Part shown: positions 1 to 7,752 of the stretch, piece by piece | Layout of the letters: each line of letters starts with the position of its first letter | Position numbering within the stretch: the first letter of the stretch is position 1 | NCBI GenBank assembly: GCA_009779925.1 | Contig: WRAZ01000004.1 | Location: forward strand, 1 to 64,000 | Reading direction: 5' to 3' | Source of the DNA: Chitinivibrionia bacterium | Lineage (GTDB): Bacteria; Fibrobacterota; Chitinivibrionia; Chitinivibrionales; Chitinivibrionaceae | Length of the DNA stretch: 64,000 nt | Made by a program: the position numbers and the translations under genes | Notes under the pieces: model-generated | What the model was told of the DNA's origin: nothing | Database searches by the model: none | The model's input: only the letters and a program-made list of their open reading frames with translations

Positions 1-812
1 ACAAAGGCGTCTGTCATCCCGTAGATGTATGAAATTACGAAATACCAGAAAAACATTGTTCGCCGCTGAGCCGCATTTCTGTGATTACTGCGCCAACGGT
101 CAACTCTTTCGCCTGTCGGAAGTAAGGAAAAACTTTCGTCTTCGCTCAAATCTCGTGGAAATTGTTGCGCTTTGTGCATCAAATGCTGAAAACGAATTCC
201 GCCGAAAACAAACGACGTCTGGGTTGCAAAAACAAGCCCTGCCTTAAACCATTCGCCGTTGTAAAACTGCCCCGCGCCTGTAAATGGAATTGCCGACAAA
301 GCCATAGCGCGCCTCGGGTCGGGATTTTGCGCGCCTTGCATATTGGCAGCCGCGCCGAACGCGTCCAGCAAATTCCAAATTCCGACCGCGCCAAACATAA
401 ATGTTGCGTTGTGGTATCGGGCTTTTTCAAATAAATTATCGTATTGGGCAAGCGCGACCCTGTTTGCCAAAAGCATTGTATCGCGAGCAAAAGCGATTGT
501 GTCTTCCTGCTGAATTCCGCGCGTTCGACGGTTGGCAAGCGTATCCTGAAGCGCGTAAATTCTATGATAACTCCTGCGATAATCCACCCACGCCCGATAG
601 GCAATCCAGCCGATAATTCCTTCCGTTGACAAAAAGAAAGTCCCTCTGGCATAATTCCCCATTACCGCTTGCCCAAGCCCCGGAATAAGCGAAAGCGAGG
701 TTATCAGAAACGGGTTATGCCTATCGGAAATTTCGGGCAAGGTATCGGTTTCGGCGGCAAAACTTACCGTCAAAGCGCAAAAAAGCGTGAAGATTATCGC
801 TAATTTTTTCAA
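1..812 (-). CDS. DUF5683-family membrane protein, 3' end outside window
   Basis: Open reading frame from a TTG at 812 that leaves the window at base 1, so the C-terminus is missing. The start is chosen from a GGAG box 7 nt upstream. Residues 1-19 form a signal peptide or first membrane segment (KKLAIIFTLFCALTVSFA). Two related Gly-rich motifs follow: SLIPGLGQAVMGNYARG near residue 40 and SAIPFTGAGQFYNGEWFKAG near residue 155. Both have the GxGQxYNG-type pattern of the DUF5683 family, whose function is unknown. It lies 19 bp after aroB and is probably the last visible gene of the lpxL-aroB operon. Family assignment is by motif only. Confidence 0.72.
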   Translation of the reverse strand, partial: MKKLAIIFTLFCALTVSFAAETDTLPEISDRHNPFLITSLSLIPGLGQAVMGNYARGTFFLSTEGIIGWIAYRAWVDYRRSYHRIYALQDTLANRRTRGIQQEDTIAFARDTMLLANRVALAQYDNLFEKARYHNATFMFGAVGIWNLLDAFGAAANMQGAQNPDPRRAMALSAIPFTGAGQFYNGEWFKAGLVFATQTSFVFGGIRFQHLMHKAQQFPRDLSEDESFSLLPTGERVDRWRSNHRNAAQRRTMFFWYFVISYIYGMTDAF

Positions 813-831
813 TTTTTGCTCCGATTTTCAA

Positions 832-1929
832 TTAAAATACCCAAGAGCCAAACTCCTCGTCGAGAACGGAAATTATGTTTTTCTTATCGACATTGTTAAT
901 TATTTCGGATTTTCCGCAAGCCACGGGAAGCACAAAAACGAGCTTTCCGTCCGCCTTTTTTTTGTCCGAAAACATCGCCCTATAAATAGCGCCCGAAGCG
1001 ACTTTATGCGGAATGTTCGGTTTTTTCAGTATTTTTAGCGAAGCGCTCAAAACTTTTACGTCTTTCTTCTTCAGCAAACCCAATCTTTCGGCAAGTTTTA
1101 CTTCGCAATCTATTCCCAGAACTACCGCTTCGCCGTGCAAAAGAGTGCCGAAGCCGTAAACTTTTTCAAAAGCGTGCGCAAAGGTGTGCCCAAAATTCAG
1201 CAATGCTCTCTGCCCTGTTTCCGTTTCGTCTTTGCCTACGATTTTCGCCTTTATTTCTATGGATTTTTGGATTGCTTCCACGCACAAATCTTTGTCTCTT
1301 GCGCAGATTTTTTCAAAATGGCAATCGTTGCCCCCGGTTATAAATTCAAACATTTTTTTGCCGCCGATATATCCGTATTTTGCAATTTCGCCGCAGCCCG
1401 CCAAATATTCGCGTTCGGGCAGGGTTTCCAAAAATTTTGTGTCTATCCAAACCATTTTCGGCTGATAAAAACTGCCGATTAAATTTTTTCCGCTGCTGTG
1501 ATTTACCGCCGTTTTTCCGCCCACGCTACTGTCCACCATCGACAAAAGCGTTGTCGGCACTTGGATATAGTTTACGCCGCGCAAAAACATAGAAGCCGCA
1601 AAGCCCGCAATGTCGCCGACAACTCCGCCGCCAAACGCAATAACCGCCGCTTTTCGGTCGGGATTTTGCTTAAACATTTCGTCCATTATAAAATTGAGCG
1701 TTTTCATATTTTTGTATTTTTCGCCGTCGGGAATTACAACGACAGACGCGTCGGGCAGGTTTCGTTTCCAATCCGAAAGATGATTTTCGTAAAGTTTGGC
1801 GATTGTGTCGTTCGTTATAATTATGTATTTATTCGCAGGGCAATTACTCTTAACCGTCTCGTAAAAATTGGCGTTTTCGTTTATGAAAATCGGATAACTT
1901 CGCTTTGCCAAAGACACTTGCAACTTCAT
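832..1929 (-). CDS. aroB: 3-dehydroquinate synthase
   Basis: Second step of the shikimate pathway: converts DAHP to 3-dehydroquinate in the cytoplasm, using NAD and a divalent metal. The 365-aa length is normal for the family. Visible signatures are the NAD-binding GGGVVGDIAGF at about 100-110, VPTTLLSMVDSSVGGKT at 124-140, and GEIAKYG near 180. The metal-ligand region has FGHTFAHAFE near 250 and LHGEAV near 267. The ATG overlaps the end of the upstream acyltransferase gene by 4 bp (ATGA), so the two are probably translationally coupled. No disrupted motif is seen. Confidence 0.96.
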   Translation of the reverse strand: MKLQVSLAKRSYPIFINENANFYETVKSNCPANKYIIITNDTIAKLYENHLSDWKRNLPDASVVVIPDGEKYKNMKTLNFIMDEMFKQNPDRKAAVIAFGGGVVGDIAGFAASMFLRGVNYIQVPTTLLSMVDSSVGGKTAVNHSSGKNLIGSFYQPKMVWIDTKFLETLPEREYLAGCGEIAKYGYIGGKKMFEFITGGNDCHFEKICARDKDLCVEAIQKSIEIKAKIVGKDETETGQRALLNFGHTFAHAFEKVYGFGTLLHGEAVVLGIDCEVKLAERLGLLKKKDVKVLSASLKILKKPNIPHKVASGAIYRAMFSDKKKADGKLVFVLPVACGKSEIINNVDKKNIISVLDEEFGSWVF

Positions 1930-2873
1930 TTTTCTTCTCCTTTTTTGTAGTGTGAAACAGATAATTCAGGCGGGTAATCTTGCGGTTTTCGCTTCCATCT
2001 TTTGTGCATCCAAACCCATTGTTCGGGATATTTTTTAATGTATTCTCCGAGCCGCTCGTTATATTTTTCTAAATTCAAGATATAGGTTTCCATTTCGTTT
2101 TCGGTTTTAATTATGTCGGTTTTTTCGATATGAAAAACGTATTTATCGCCTTTTTCGCGAATTAAAAACGCCCAAATCATCGGGATTTTACATTTTATCG
2201 CCATTTTAACAGGGATAAACGGAGTCCACGCTTCTTCGCCCAAGAAATTCACAAAAACTCCTTCGTCCGTGGCGTCTTGGTCAAGCAGAATTCCAAAAAT
2301 ATAGCCTTCTTTTAAAAGTCGAAAAGCGCTCATTATTCCGCCGTTGCGGTCAAAATATTCCACGCCGTTTCTTTGGCGCATTTTTATGAAAATATCATAC
2401 ACTCTTTTGTCGAAAAGCTTTGTTCCTATCGCCATTGCCTTGTATCCGTATATTGCCAGCGCCTGCGATTTTACTTCAAACGCCGACAAATGGTTGCATA
2501 AACCTATCATACCTTTTTGAGAAGCGGAAAAAATCTCGCGCGCCGAGTTTTCGTCGTTGAAACGAACTATTTTGGAGAATTTCTCCTTTGAATATTCGGG
2601 CAATTTTATGCCGTCGAAAGCAGATTTTCCCGCATTTATAAAAACGCCGTTGATTATTTTGTTTATTTTTTTGTCGTCGTAGTCCTCAAAGACTCTTTTG
2701 AGATTTTGGCGCGCAATATTTCGCTCTTTTTTGAGGGCAAAACCCATAAGCAGTCCAATAATTGCAAAAATCCGTAATCCTAAAAAGCGCGGCGTTTTTT
2801 TTGAGACAAAAACTATCGTTAATATAACAATGTATGCTATATCGTGCCGCAGTTTTCTGAATTTTTTCGCCAT
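1926..2873 (-). CDS. Lipid A acyltransferase, LpxL/HtrB family
   Basis: Inner-membrane acyltransferase of 315 aa in the lauroyl/myristoyl lipid A acyltransferase family. It starts with a hydrophobic anchor (about residues 12-48). The catalytic HX4(D/E) motif is seen as NHLSAFE with H128 and E133. FDRNGG and GILLDQD at about 170-200 match the substrate-binding block of the family. It implies lipid A with secondary acyl chains, consistent with the LptD homologue in the window. It heads an operon with aroB. A promoter-like motif sits about 55 bp upstream and a 17-bp palindrome lies in the leader. LpxL cannot be told from LpxM or LpxP by eye. Confidence 0.85.
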   Translation of the reverse strand: MAKKFRKLRHDIAYIVILTIVFVSKKTPRFLGLRIFAIIGLLMGFALKKERNIARQNLKRVFEDYDDKKINKIINGVFINAGKSAFDGIKLPEYSKEKFSKIVRFNDENSAREIFSASQKGMIGLCNHLSAFEVKSQALAIYGYKAMAIGTKLFDKRVYDIFIKMRQRNGVEYFDRNGGIMSAFRLLKEGYIFGILLDQDATDEGVFVNFLGEEAWTPFIPVKMAIKCKIPMIWAFLIREKGDKYVFHIEKTDIIKTENEMETYILNLEKYNERLGEYIKKYPEQWVWMHKRWKRKPQDYPPELSVSHYKKGEEK

Positions 2874-2886
2874 AAACCGTCCTTTT

Positions 2887-2903
2887 TGGGCAACGGTTGC
2901 CCA
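2887..2903. repeat. Perfect 17-bp palindrome in acyltransferase leader
   Basis: TGGGCAAC-G-GTTGCCCA lies 14 bp upstream of the acyltransferase ATG (minus strand). It could be a protein operator or an RNA hairpin next to the ribosome-binding region. No second copy was noticed in the window. Confidence 0.5.
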
Positions 2904-2926
2904 CCCTTTTTTTATTAAATTCTACG

Positions 2927-2943
2927 AAAAAATACTATTTGCC
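2927..2943 (-). promoter_or_regulatory. Promoter-like motif for acyltransferase-aroB operon
   Basis: Minus strand reads GGCAAATAGTATTTTTT, a close match to the recurrent motif of this window (GCnnAAATAgTATTTTT). It lies about 55 bp upstream of the start codon and is divergent from the yebC copy 25 bp away. Confidence 0.55.
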
Positions 2944-2967
2944 AAAATAAAAATGAGTGGAGACCAT

Positions 2968-2987
2968 CGCCCAAATATTATTTTTAC
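2968..2987 (+). promoter_or_regulatory. Promoter-like motif for yebC
   Basis: CGCCCAAATATTATTTTTAC, an instance of the recurrent motif, 45 bp before the yebC ATG. Confidence 0.55.
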
Positions 2988-3031
2988 TGTGAAAAAACAG
3001 AAAATAAACCAAAATAAAAGGATTTTTTACT

Positions 3032-3742
3032 ATGGGAAGAGCGTTTGAGTTTCGTAAAGAAAGAAAAATGAAAAGATGGGGCAAGATGTCAACTGTGTTC
3101 CCGAAATTATCGAAAGCAATTACACTTGCCGCAAAAGAGGGCGTTCCCGACCCCGAAATGAACGCAAAATTGCGCGCCGCCATCCTTAACGCCAAAGCGG
3201 AAAATATGCCCAAAGACAACATCGACGCCGCAATTAAAAGAGCGCAAGGAAAAGACGCCGACAGCATTACGGAAATTACATTTGAAGGCAAGGGCGCAAA
3301 CGGCGTTCAGTATTTTATAGAATGCGCAACCGACAACAACACCCGCACGGTAGCAAATATAAAATCGTACTTCAACAAACACGGCGGACAACTTCTGCAA
3401 AACGGCGCGTTGGAATTTATGTTCAGCAGAAAAGCCGTCTTCGAAATTGAAAAACGCGCAGGTATCGACGTTGAAGCGATGGAACTGGAACTTATAGACT
3501 TCGGCTTGGAAGAATTGGAGCAAACAGACGACACAATTTACATTTACGGAGACTACACAGAATTCGGCAACCTCTCCAAAGGCTTGGAAAAACTCGGAAT
3601 TGCCCCGAAAACCGCAACTTTGCAAAGAATTTCGACCAATCCCGTAGAGCTGAGCGACGAAGAAATGGAAAAAACCGAAGTCCTGTTAGACAAAATCGAC
3701 GACGATGAAGACGTGGTGAATGTATTCACAAACATTGCGTGA
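3032..3742 (+). CDS. yebC: YebC/PmpR-family protein
   Basis: 236-aa member of the YebC/PmpR family, cytoplasmic proteins described as transcriptional regulators and, in some members, as factors relieving ribosome stalling. The N-terminus has the family signature [23 protein letters not shown] followed by [15 protein letters not shown] at about 58-72. The usual family start is WANIKH-like; here the N-terminus is [19 protein letters not shown], a known variant. The gene is monocistronic with its own promoter-like motif. Its last 17 bp overlap the convergent FAD dehydrogenase gene. Confidence 0.93.
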   Translation: MGRAFEFRKERKMKRWGKMSTVFPKLSKAITLAAKEGVPDPEMNAKLRAAILNAKAENMPKDNIDAAIKRAQGKDADSITEITFEGKGANGVQYFIECATDNNTRTVANIKSYFNKHGGQLLQNGALEFMFSRKAVFEIEKRAGIDVEAMELELIDFGLEELEQTDDTIYIYGDYTEFGNLSKGLEKLGIAPKTATLQRISTNPVELSDEEMEKTEVLLDKIDDDEDVVNVFTNIA

Positions 3743-5309
3743 GTAGCGCTTTAGCGCACTTTACTCCGTCGATACCGCTCGAAACAATGCCGCCTGCATA
3801 CCCCGCGCCCTCGCCGCAAGGAAAAAGTCCTGCGGCGTTTTCGGATTGCAGAGTGTTGTCGTCTCGCAAAATTCGGACAGGCGACGAACTTCCCGTTTCT
3901 GCCGCGAAAATTGCCGCTTGTTCAAATGGGATTTTTCCCATTGAGCCAAGCATTTGAGGCACTGCAACTTTCAGCGTTTTTTGGACAACTTCGGGCAAAA
4001 TTCCGTTTATGTCGGTCAATTTGTATCTGTGCGGCGATAATTCGTAGTCAAAAACATTATCTTTTTCGTATAAAAACGAGGCAAGATTTTGCGCGGGTAA
4101 TGCGTAATTTCCACCGCCTTTATTGAATGTTTTCTTTTCGATATTTTCTAAAAAATCAAATGCGTTTTCAAAACTTTTCGGGCTGACGGGCACCAAAAAC
4201 GCGGCGTTTCCGAAGCGTAAATTTCGCGTAGAATAACTCATTCCGTTCGCCGACACAAGTCCTTTTTGCGCCGAGCAGGCAATAACCCGACCGCCCGGGC
4301 ACATACAAAAAGTGTAGCAAGGCAATGCTCCATCTTTCGCCTTAAATGTAAGCGAAAAAGAAGCCGCAGGAAGATTTGGAGCGTATTTTCCGTATTGAAG
4401 TCGGTTTATCAGTTCCTGCTCAAATTCTATACGAACGCCGACGGCAAACGGCTTTGGCTCTATTGCCAAGTAATTTTTCAGCGTTTTGTAGGTATCGCTA
4501 GCGGAATGTCCTATTGCCAAAATTAAATTTTTCGTCTCAAAAAAATCGTTGTTTACATAAATTCCCGCAAGTTTTTTATCGCTGATTTTTACGTCGGTTA
4601 ATTGCGAGCTAAATTTTATTTCGCCGCCCAATTCCAAGATTTCTTCGCGCACGGATTTAAGAATTTTCGCCAAAATATCCGTGCCGATATGAGCGCGAGT
4701 GTCGGTCAAAATTGATTTGTCTGCACCGTGTCTGACAAGCATTTCTAAAAAAACTTGTCGATTTTCGACGTCTTTGCTTCGCGAAGTCAATTTTCCGTCC
4801 GAAAAAAGCCCGGCGCCGCCCTCGCCGAAGAGAACATTTGAATTTTCGTCCAAAATTCCGTCGTTCCAGAACGAATTCGCCGTTTTTTGTCGCTCGGAAA
4901 TCGCTTCTCCCCTCTCGAAAATTATCGGTTTTGCGCCGTTTTTTGCCAAGATATACGCCGCTGAAATTCCCGCGGGACCAAATCCGACAACTGTGGGGCG
5001 GCTGATATTTTTTGAAATGGAAACGTTGCTGTTTTGAGACAAGGCGTGCCTTGTCTCAACTACGGTGGAGATGGCGTTTTCTATGGGGTTTACGAATTTA
5101 ATGTTTGAGGCAAGCGGATTTTTCAGTGAAATTTCGGCGGAAATTACGTTTACGGGCGGCTTTTTTCGTGCGTCGATGGATTTGCTTGTAATTTTCACGT
5201 TTTCTATTTCGTGGGGGAGAATGCTCAAAGTTCGCGCTATTTTGTTGAGCAGCGATTTTTCGGTGTGGTCGGTTGAAATTCGTATTTGTTCTATTTTGTA
5301 GGTTGGCAT
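3726..5309 (-). CDS. FAD-dependent dehydrogenase, COG2509 type
   Basis: 527-aa flavoprotein. An N-terminal alpha/beta region (1-75) precedes the FAD-binding Rossmann motif [29 protein letters not shown] at about 107-135. [19 protein letters not shown] follows near 165, the hallmark of COG2509, and the C-terminus has [20 protein letters not shown] closing the FAD site. The substrate of this family is unknown. Start ATG is chosen for agreement with the family N-terminus. The 3' end overlaps convergent yebC by 17 bp, so the two mRNAs are complementary at their ends. Confidence 0.85.
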   Translation of the reverse strand: MPTYKIEQIRISTDHTEKSLLNKIARTLSILPHEIENVKITSKSIDARKKPPVNVISAEISLKNPLASNIKFVNPIENAISTVVETRHALSQNSNVSISKNISRPTVVGFGPAGISAAYILAKNGAKPIIFERGEAISERQKTANSFWNDGILDENSNVLFGEGGAGLFSDGKLTSRSKDVENRQVFLEMLVRHGADKSILTDTRAHIGTDILAKILKSVREEILELGGEIKFSSQLTDVKISDKKLAGIYVNNDFFETKNLILAIGHSASDTYKTLKNYLAIEPKPFAVGVRIEFEQELINRLQYGKYAPNLPAASFSLTFKAKDGALPCYTFCMCPGGRVIACSAQKGLVSANGMSYSTRNLRFGNAAFLVPVSPKSFENAFDFLENIEKKTFNKGGGNYALPAQNLASFLYEKDNVFDYELSPHRYKLTDINGILPEVVQKTLKVAVPQMLGSMGKIPFEQAAIFAAETGSSSPVRILRDDNTLQSENAAGLFPCGEGAGYAGGIVSSGIDGVKCAKALLTQCL

Positions 5310-5335
5310 AAAAAATCCTTTTTTTGCGTTTTTGT

Positions 5336-5354
5336 CGGCAAAATACTATTCGCC
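5336..5354 (-). promoter_or_regulatory. Promoter-like motif for FAD dehydrogenase
   Basis: Minus strand reads GGCGAATAGTATTTTGCC, an instance of the recurrent motif, about 30 bp before the ATG. Confidence 0.55.
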
Positions 5355-5422
5355 AACAAAAAAAAGATGAATCCGTCTATCCGTTGGCAAAATACAAAAA
5401 AAGTTTTTTCAGCTTTTTGGTT

Positions 5423-5441
5423 TGCACAAATATTATTTTTA
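5423..5441 (+). promoter_or_regulatory. Promoter-like motif for surface lipoprotein operon
   Basis: TGCACAAATATTATTTTTA, an instance of the recurrent motif, about 50 bp upstream of the lipoprotein start. Confidence 0.55.
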
Positions 5442-5492
5442 ATATGTTGAAAAACATAAAATTACATAATTTACGATAAAGGTTGCATTGCA

Positions 5493-6512
5493 ATGAGTAA
5501 AAAAATTACCGCTGTTTTGTCTCTTATTTCCGCAATGATAATATTCACTGCTTGCTCGGAACTTTTTATTAAAGAGGCGACGCTTTTGCCTGAGCAGGTC
5601 GTAAAGTTCGACGCTCAAGGCGGAACTCAGCCGTCCGACATCGTTGTAAAATACGGCGAAACAATAAATCTTCCCAACACGCAAAGGACGAATTACACAT
5701 TTCAGGGTTGGTTTAGTCAAAAAGAAAACGGTATTCGGCTCGGCGGCGTAGGCAATCGCGTAATCATATATTCCGACACCATATTTTATGCGCAATGGGT
5801 AGAAATTTCAATCGACGATCCGAACGATCCCAATGATCCCAATGATCCAAATGATCCAAATGATCCTAATGATCCAAATGATCCTAATGATCCTAATGAT
5901 CCTAATGATCCTAATGATCCGAATGATCCGAATTCCGATAGGGATGGTCTTACGCCGCAGACGGCTTGGGTGGTTTACGACGTTGCTACGTTGCAAACGG
6001 TCGGCTCCGGAACGGGCGGATGGACGCTTTCTGCGTACTATATACAAATTGCGCACATAGATTTGAGCGGAGCAGAGAATTGGATTCCGATAGGCGCAAG
6101 CGGTTCGCCTTTTGTCGGCTCGTTTGACGGCGGCGGATACTCAATAACAGGGCTTTCTGTCAATAATCCGAGCGGCGAAAATCAGGGAATGTTCGGCGTT
6201 ATAGGCGTTGGCGGCACGATAGAAAATTTGCGCCTCGAAAACGTAAATATTAACGGCAAAACTTTTGTCGGCGGTATTGCGGGGACTAATCGCGGCACGA
6301 TAGAAAGCGTTTTTGTCTCAGGCAATATAAGCGGCGACAGCGACGTCGGGGGAATTGCGGGAAATAATGAAGGTAAAATTTTGAATTCTCAGAGCCAAGC
6401 CGTCATTTTTGTCAGAGGCGCGAGAGAAGCGGTAAGCGAAAACTGGCGCGGAATAGTGGGACGAAACAGCGGAATAGTCCGGAATTCGGAAAGCAAGGCA
6501 AGTGGAAACTAA
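5493..6512 (+). CDS. Surface lipoprotein: InlB repeat, (DPN)13 linker, GLUG repeats
   Basis: 339-aa exported protein. Residues 1-20 are a lipoprotein signal with lipobox FTAC (Cys21). Residues 36-107 form one InlB-type repeat (VKFDAQGGTQPSDIVVKYGE..., ending FYAQWVE). Residues 109-147 are a DPN tripeptide repeated 13 times, which would be an extended acidic linker. Residues about 155-320 carry a GLUG-type beta-helix (GGIAGTNRGTIESVFVSGNI, then GGIAGNNEGKI). The stop directly abuts the ATG of the OmpA-family gene. Role is probably cell-surface adhesion or structure; no enzyme motif is seen. Confidence 0.82.
   Translation: MSKKITAVLSLISAMIIFTACSELFIKEATLLPEQVVKFDAQGGTQPSDIVVKYGETINLPNTQRTNYTFQGWFSQKENGIRLGGVGNRVIIYSDTIFYAQWVEISIDDPNDPNDPNDPNDPNDPNDPNDPNDPNDPNDPNDPNDPNSDRDGLTPQTAWVVYDVATLQTVGSGTGGWTLSAYYIQIAHIDLSGAENWIPIGASGSPFVGSFDGGGYSITGLSVNNPSGENQGMFGVIGVGGTIENLRLENVNINGKTFVGGIAGTNRGTIESVFVSGNISGDSDVGGIAGNNEGKILNSQSQAVIFVRGAREAVSENWRGIVGRNSGIVRNSESKASGN
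5817..5933 (+). repeat. 13 tandem 9-bp units (GATCCNAAY)
   Basis: Thirteen in-frame units of GATCCNAAT/C encode Asp-Pro-Asn. Only the fifth-to-sixth base and one third position vary. Units are a multiple of three, so slippage would change linker length without a frameshift. Confidence 0.95.
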
Positions 6513-7619
6513 ATGACTAAAAACAAAAATATTCTTTTCACGGTTTTGATTTTGATGTTGACGGTTTTTCCTGTTTTCGCGCAAAATTCAAGTATTCGCC
6601 GCGTTCCTTTGGTGTTTACAATTCGTCCAGAATTTCAATATATAGAGCGGGCGGCGCAAACTCTCGGCGGCAATGTCGGTTTGGGGCTTCTTTCTTCGGG
6701 CGGCTTTTATTTTGTTGCGGAAGCGCGCGGCGGCGAAAATTATTTAGGCGGCGACTTAAATATCGGCGGACTTATACGCTCCTCAAAAAATCCGAATGTC
6801 AAAAACGTATTAGGTGTAAGCGGCGGGTTTGAGCAAATGGACATTATTGTAAGATTACACGACAAAAGAAACGTTTTTCTTGCCGAAATTATTGAAGAGA
6901 ATTTTAGTTTCGGCGGCGTTTTTCATAAATTACTTCTCGGAAGCGACAGACGAGGTCATCATTTTGATATAACAAACAAAGTTTTGTTCGGCTACCGAAA
7001 CGAGCATACGGCTTACCGCCACGACGAGACGACAGACCGCTTTTTCGCCGAAACGGATATGCGCTTTCGAGCCGTCTATTCATTGAGCGTCGGCTATACT
7101 TTTGCAGGAAGAATTCGCAGAACAAGAACGCCTCGGCAGGACTTGAACGAAATCATTTTACCTTTGCCGACGGAGCCGCAAGAAGAGCTCGTATATTTCT
7201 TGCCCGAAATATTTGAAGAAGAAGAGCCCGAAGAAGTCGAAGAGCCCGCAATTATCGTCCAAACAGCGGAAGCGACGGTAATCAAAACCGAGGTAATTCT
7301 CTTTGAATTCGGAACGTACCGCTTAACGCAGAGTACGGAAAGAGCGCTTTTTGAAATTTTAACGACCCTGATTAAAAATCCCGAAACGACCCTCGAAATA
7401 TCGGGACATACCGACGATACGGGAAAGCGCGAAGGAAACATTTTGTTATCGCGAAACAGGGCGCTGACGATAGGGCTTTATTTTTGGAATCAGGGAATAT
7501 CGCGCGACAGATTACGTCTCAGCGCTCACGGTCCCGACCGCCCCGCGGTCGAGAATGAATGCGAAGAAAGAAGAGTCCAAAACCGTCGTGTAGAAATCCG
7601 CGTTCTGTTGCAAAATTAA
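6513..7619 (+). CDS. Barrel-domain protein with C-terminal OmpA domain
   Basis: 368-aa exported protein with signal peptide 1-24 (cut after VFPVFA). Residues about 28-210 form a domain shared with the C-terminal part of the protein at 21239-22873: IRPEF, LGVSGGF, ISFGGVF/FSFGGVFHKLLLG, FDITNKVLFG and LSVGYTF recur in the same order. The alternating pattern suggests an outer-membrane barrel. Residues about 255-368 are an OmpA/peptidoglycan-binding domain with GHTDDTGKREGN and LSRNRALTIG. Start codon follows the upstream TAA with no gap. It may anchor the lipoprotein made by the preceding gene to the cell wall (inference). Confidence 0.83.
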   Translation: MTKNKNILFTVLILMLTVFPVFAQNSSIRRVPLVFTIRPEFQYIERAAQTLGGNVGLGLLSSGGFYFVAEARGGENYLGGDLNIGGLIRSSKNPNVKNVLGVSGGFEQMDIIVRLHDKRNVFLAEIIEENFSFGGVFHKLLLGSDRRGHHFDITNKVLFGYRNEHTAYRHDETTDRFFAETDMRFRAVYSLSVGYTFAGRIRRTRTPRQDLNEIILPLPTEPQEELVYFLPEIFEEEEPEEVEEPAIIVQTAEATVIKTEVILFEFGTYRLTQSTERALFEILTTLIKNPETTLEISGHTDDTGKREGNILLSRNRALTIGLYFWNQGISRDRLRLSAHGPDRPAVENECEERRVQNRRVEIRVLLQN

Positions 7620-7691
7620 ACGTAAAGTTGTAATTTTATATAATATTTCAATCAAAAATAACTTTTACCTTGCATTTTACCGAAAACACTT

Positions 7692-7710
7692 CGCGCATTT
7701 ATTATTTTTA
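7692..7710 (+). promoter_or_regulatory. Promoter-like motif for TPR gene
   Basis: CGCGCATTTATTATTTTTA, an instance of the recurrent motif, 43 bp before the ATG. Confidence 0.5.
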
Positions 7711-7752
7711 TATTGTGAAATTGGCAATTTTGTCATTAGGAAACAAGGGAAT

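Noticed and set aside
179-652. 157-aa minus-strand ORF at the window start
   Set aside because: The DUF5683 gene reads in another minus-strand frame from TTG 812 with signal peptide and family motifs.
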